NCBI GenBank assembly: GCA_964017065.1
Contig: OZ024784.1
Span: 1,362,598 to 1,426,597, forward strand
DNA: 64,000 bases
Origin: Haliclona indistincta
Lineage: Eukaryota > Porifera > Demospongiae > Haplosclerida > Chalinidae
Direction: 5' to 3'
Part shown: one piece after another, positions 63,207 to 64,000 of the stretch
Numbering within the stretch: the first letter of the stretch is position 1
How the letters are laid out: every line of letters starts with the position of its first letter
Position numbers and translations under genes: made by a program
The notes under the pieces: model-generated
What the model was told of the DNA's origin: nothing
Seen by the model: the letters and a program-made list of their open reading frames with translations, nothing else
The model's database searches: none

Positions 63207-64000
63207 ATGGCGTCCAAGCAGTCCATAGGAGAAGATGCTTTTCGCACAATAATTCCAAAATTGGCAAGCCAGCTTCAAATTGACACAGATAGCCTTCTTG
63301 CAAACAAGCTATTCAGTGAAAACCTGATCTCTTCAAAGAAACGGGAGCATATTTTGGCCAGCACTGAAAAGAAGGTCGAGTATCTAATGGTTGCATTACA
63401 GACGGAAATCGAGGAAGATGATAGCATGGTCGACAAAACTATCCAAGTACTAAAAAGCCTCCAGGGCTATGAAGCCATTGGATGTCAACTAGAAGGTACC
63501 ACTTTAAGTAACACTTTGTATCATCTAACTTGCAAATTGTGTATTTAACAAGTAGTATGGAGCAGCTTTCTTATACTGTAGAGAAACTGCGCCAGCTGAA
63601 ACCACGAGAAGAGTCAGAAGGCAATCCACTAGCCCATCAAGATTCAACTCTACAGCGACTGAACTTTGTGCTTACTGGAGATTGTGCAGTGGGCAAAACC
63701 TCAATCACAAGGAGGTTTGCAGAAAAAGTATTTGAAGAAGGAAAGACCCAAATCACAACTAGTTTGGGTTTTTATGAAAAGACCAAAAATTTCAACAAAA
63801 GAACTGTAACTATTAAAATCACTGACACGGCTGGCAGTGAGAGATTTTATGCGGTGTTTACTAATTTGTATAAAATGGCAGAAGGTGCGTTTTTGGTTTT
63901 TAATATCAATGATGTCCGTTCATTTGATAATATATCTCGGTGGTTTGAAGAGGTTAAGAAAAACATGCCTGTTAACGGCACAATCGTGCTACTCGCCAAC
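63207..64000 (+). CDS. death-fold (CARD-like) plus Rab-type GTPase fusion, gene B (3' truncated)
   Basis: Exons 63207-63495 and 63582 to the window end (265 residues so far, still in frame). Residues 1-96 are a helical CARD-like domain (SLLANKLFSENLISSKKREH, KVEYLMVALQTEIEEDD). After a linker (LRQLKPREESEGN) comes a Rab/Ras GTPase: P-loop GDCAVGKTS, switch I region ITTSLGFYEKT, G3 DTAGSERFYAVF, and the sequence stops at LLAN, the start of NKxD. The switch-II Gln of Rab proteins (DTAGQERF) is Ser. Same architecture as gene A but only distantly similar, so an old duplication or a wider family. Confidence 0.8.

Overview
The window looks like nuclear DNA of an early-branching animal, most probably a demosponge such as Amphimedon (inferred from gene content and layout; species not provable here). 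Genes are packed on both strands, split by many short GT-AG introns (mostly 40-150 nt), and mixed with intronless genes. Intergenic DNA is short, AT-rich and full of small foldback or MITE-like elements. Exon chains were assembled by hand from splice signals and checked by reading phase; most multi-exon genes close in frame and match the length of their human counterpart.

Layout. 0-3 kb: two tandem intronless SLC15 (PHT-type peptide/histidine transporter-like) genes, the first cut by the window edge. 3.2-3.7 kb: an orphan intronless 168-aa gene with a TATA box. 4.0-5.8 kb: a nine-exon gene resembling sperm/ciliary microtubule proteins. 6.2-14.3 kb (minus): a 17-exon RhoGAP of the ARHGAP9/12/15/27 class (SH3-WW-PH-RhoGAP); a single-exon TSSK-like kinase lies antisense in one of its introns and starts directly after 16 bases identical to a cDNA-cloning adapter. 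14.9-20.1 kb: a proteasome neighbourhood, PSMB3 (plus) beside two PSME3/PA28-gamma paralogues (minus). 20.3-33.2 kb: six tandem plus-strand genes for small PSI-type, single-pass membrane proteins of the PTTG1IP family, with transposon debris between them; the sixth is the conventional PTTG1IP orthologue. 33.9-41.4 kb: CYP51 (minus) and lanosterol synthase (plus) head to head, 252 bp apart, encoding consecutive steps around lanosterol. 41.7-45.2 kb: an intronless 1183-aa beta-helix plus multi-pass membrane protein. 45.3-46.1 kb: MORN2 (minus), then tRNA-Asp(GTC) (minus). 47.0-52.3 kb (minus): a centlein-like coiled-coil gene in 27 exons, head to head with DNA ligase IV (52.6-60.6 kb, 29 exons). 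60.7-64.0 kb: two divergent genes that each fuse an N-terminal death-fold (CARD-like) domain to a Ras/Rab-type GTPase with an altered switch-II glutamine; the second runs off the window.

How genes may work together (inference): LSS and CYP51 form a compact sterol unit likely sharing a promoter; PSMB3 and PA28 act in the same protease; LIG4 and the centrosomal gene share a promoter with an E2F-like site. The most unusual content is the death-fold-GTPase pair, the PTTG1IP-like array and the sterol pair.
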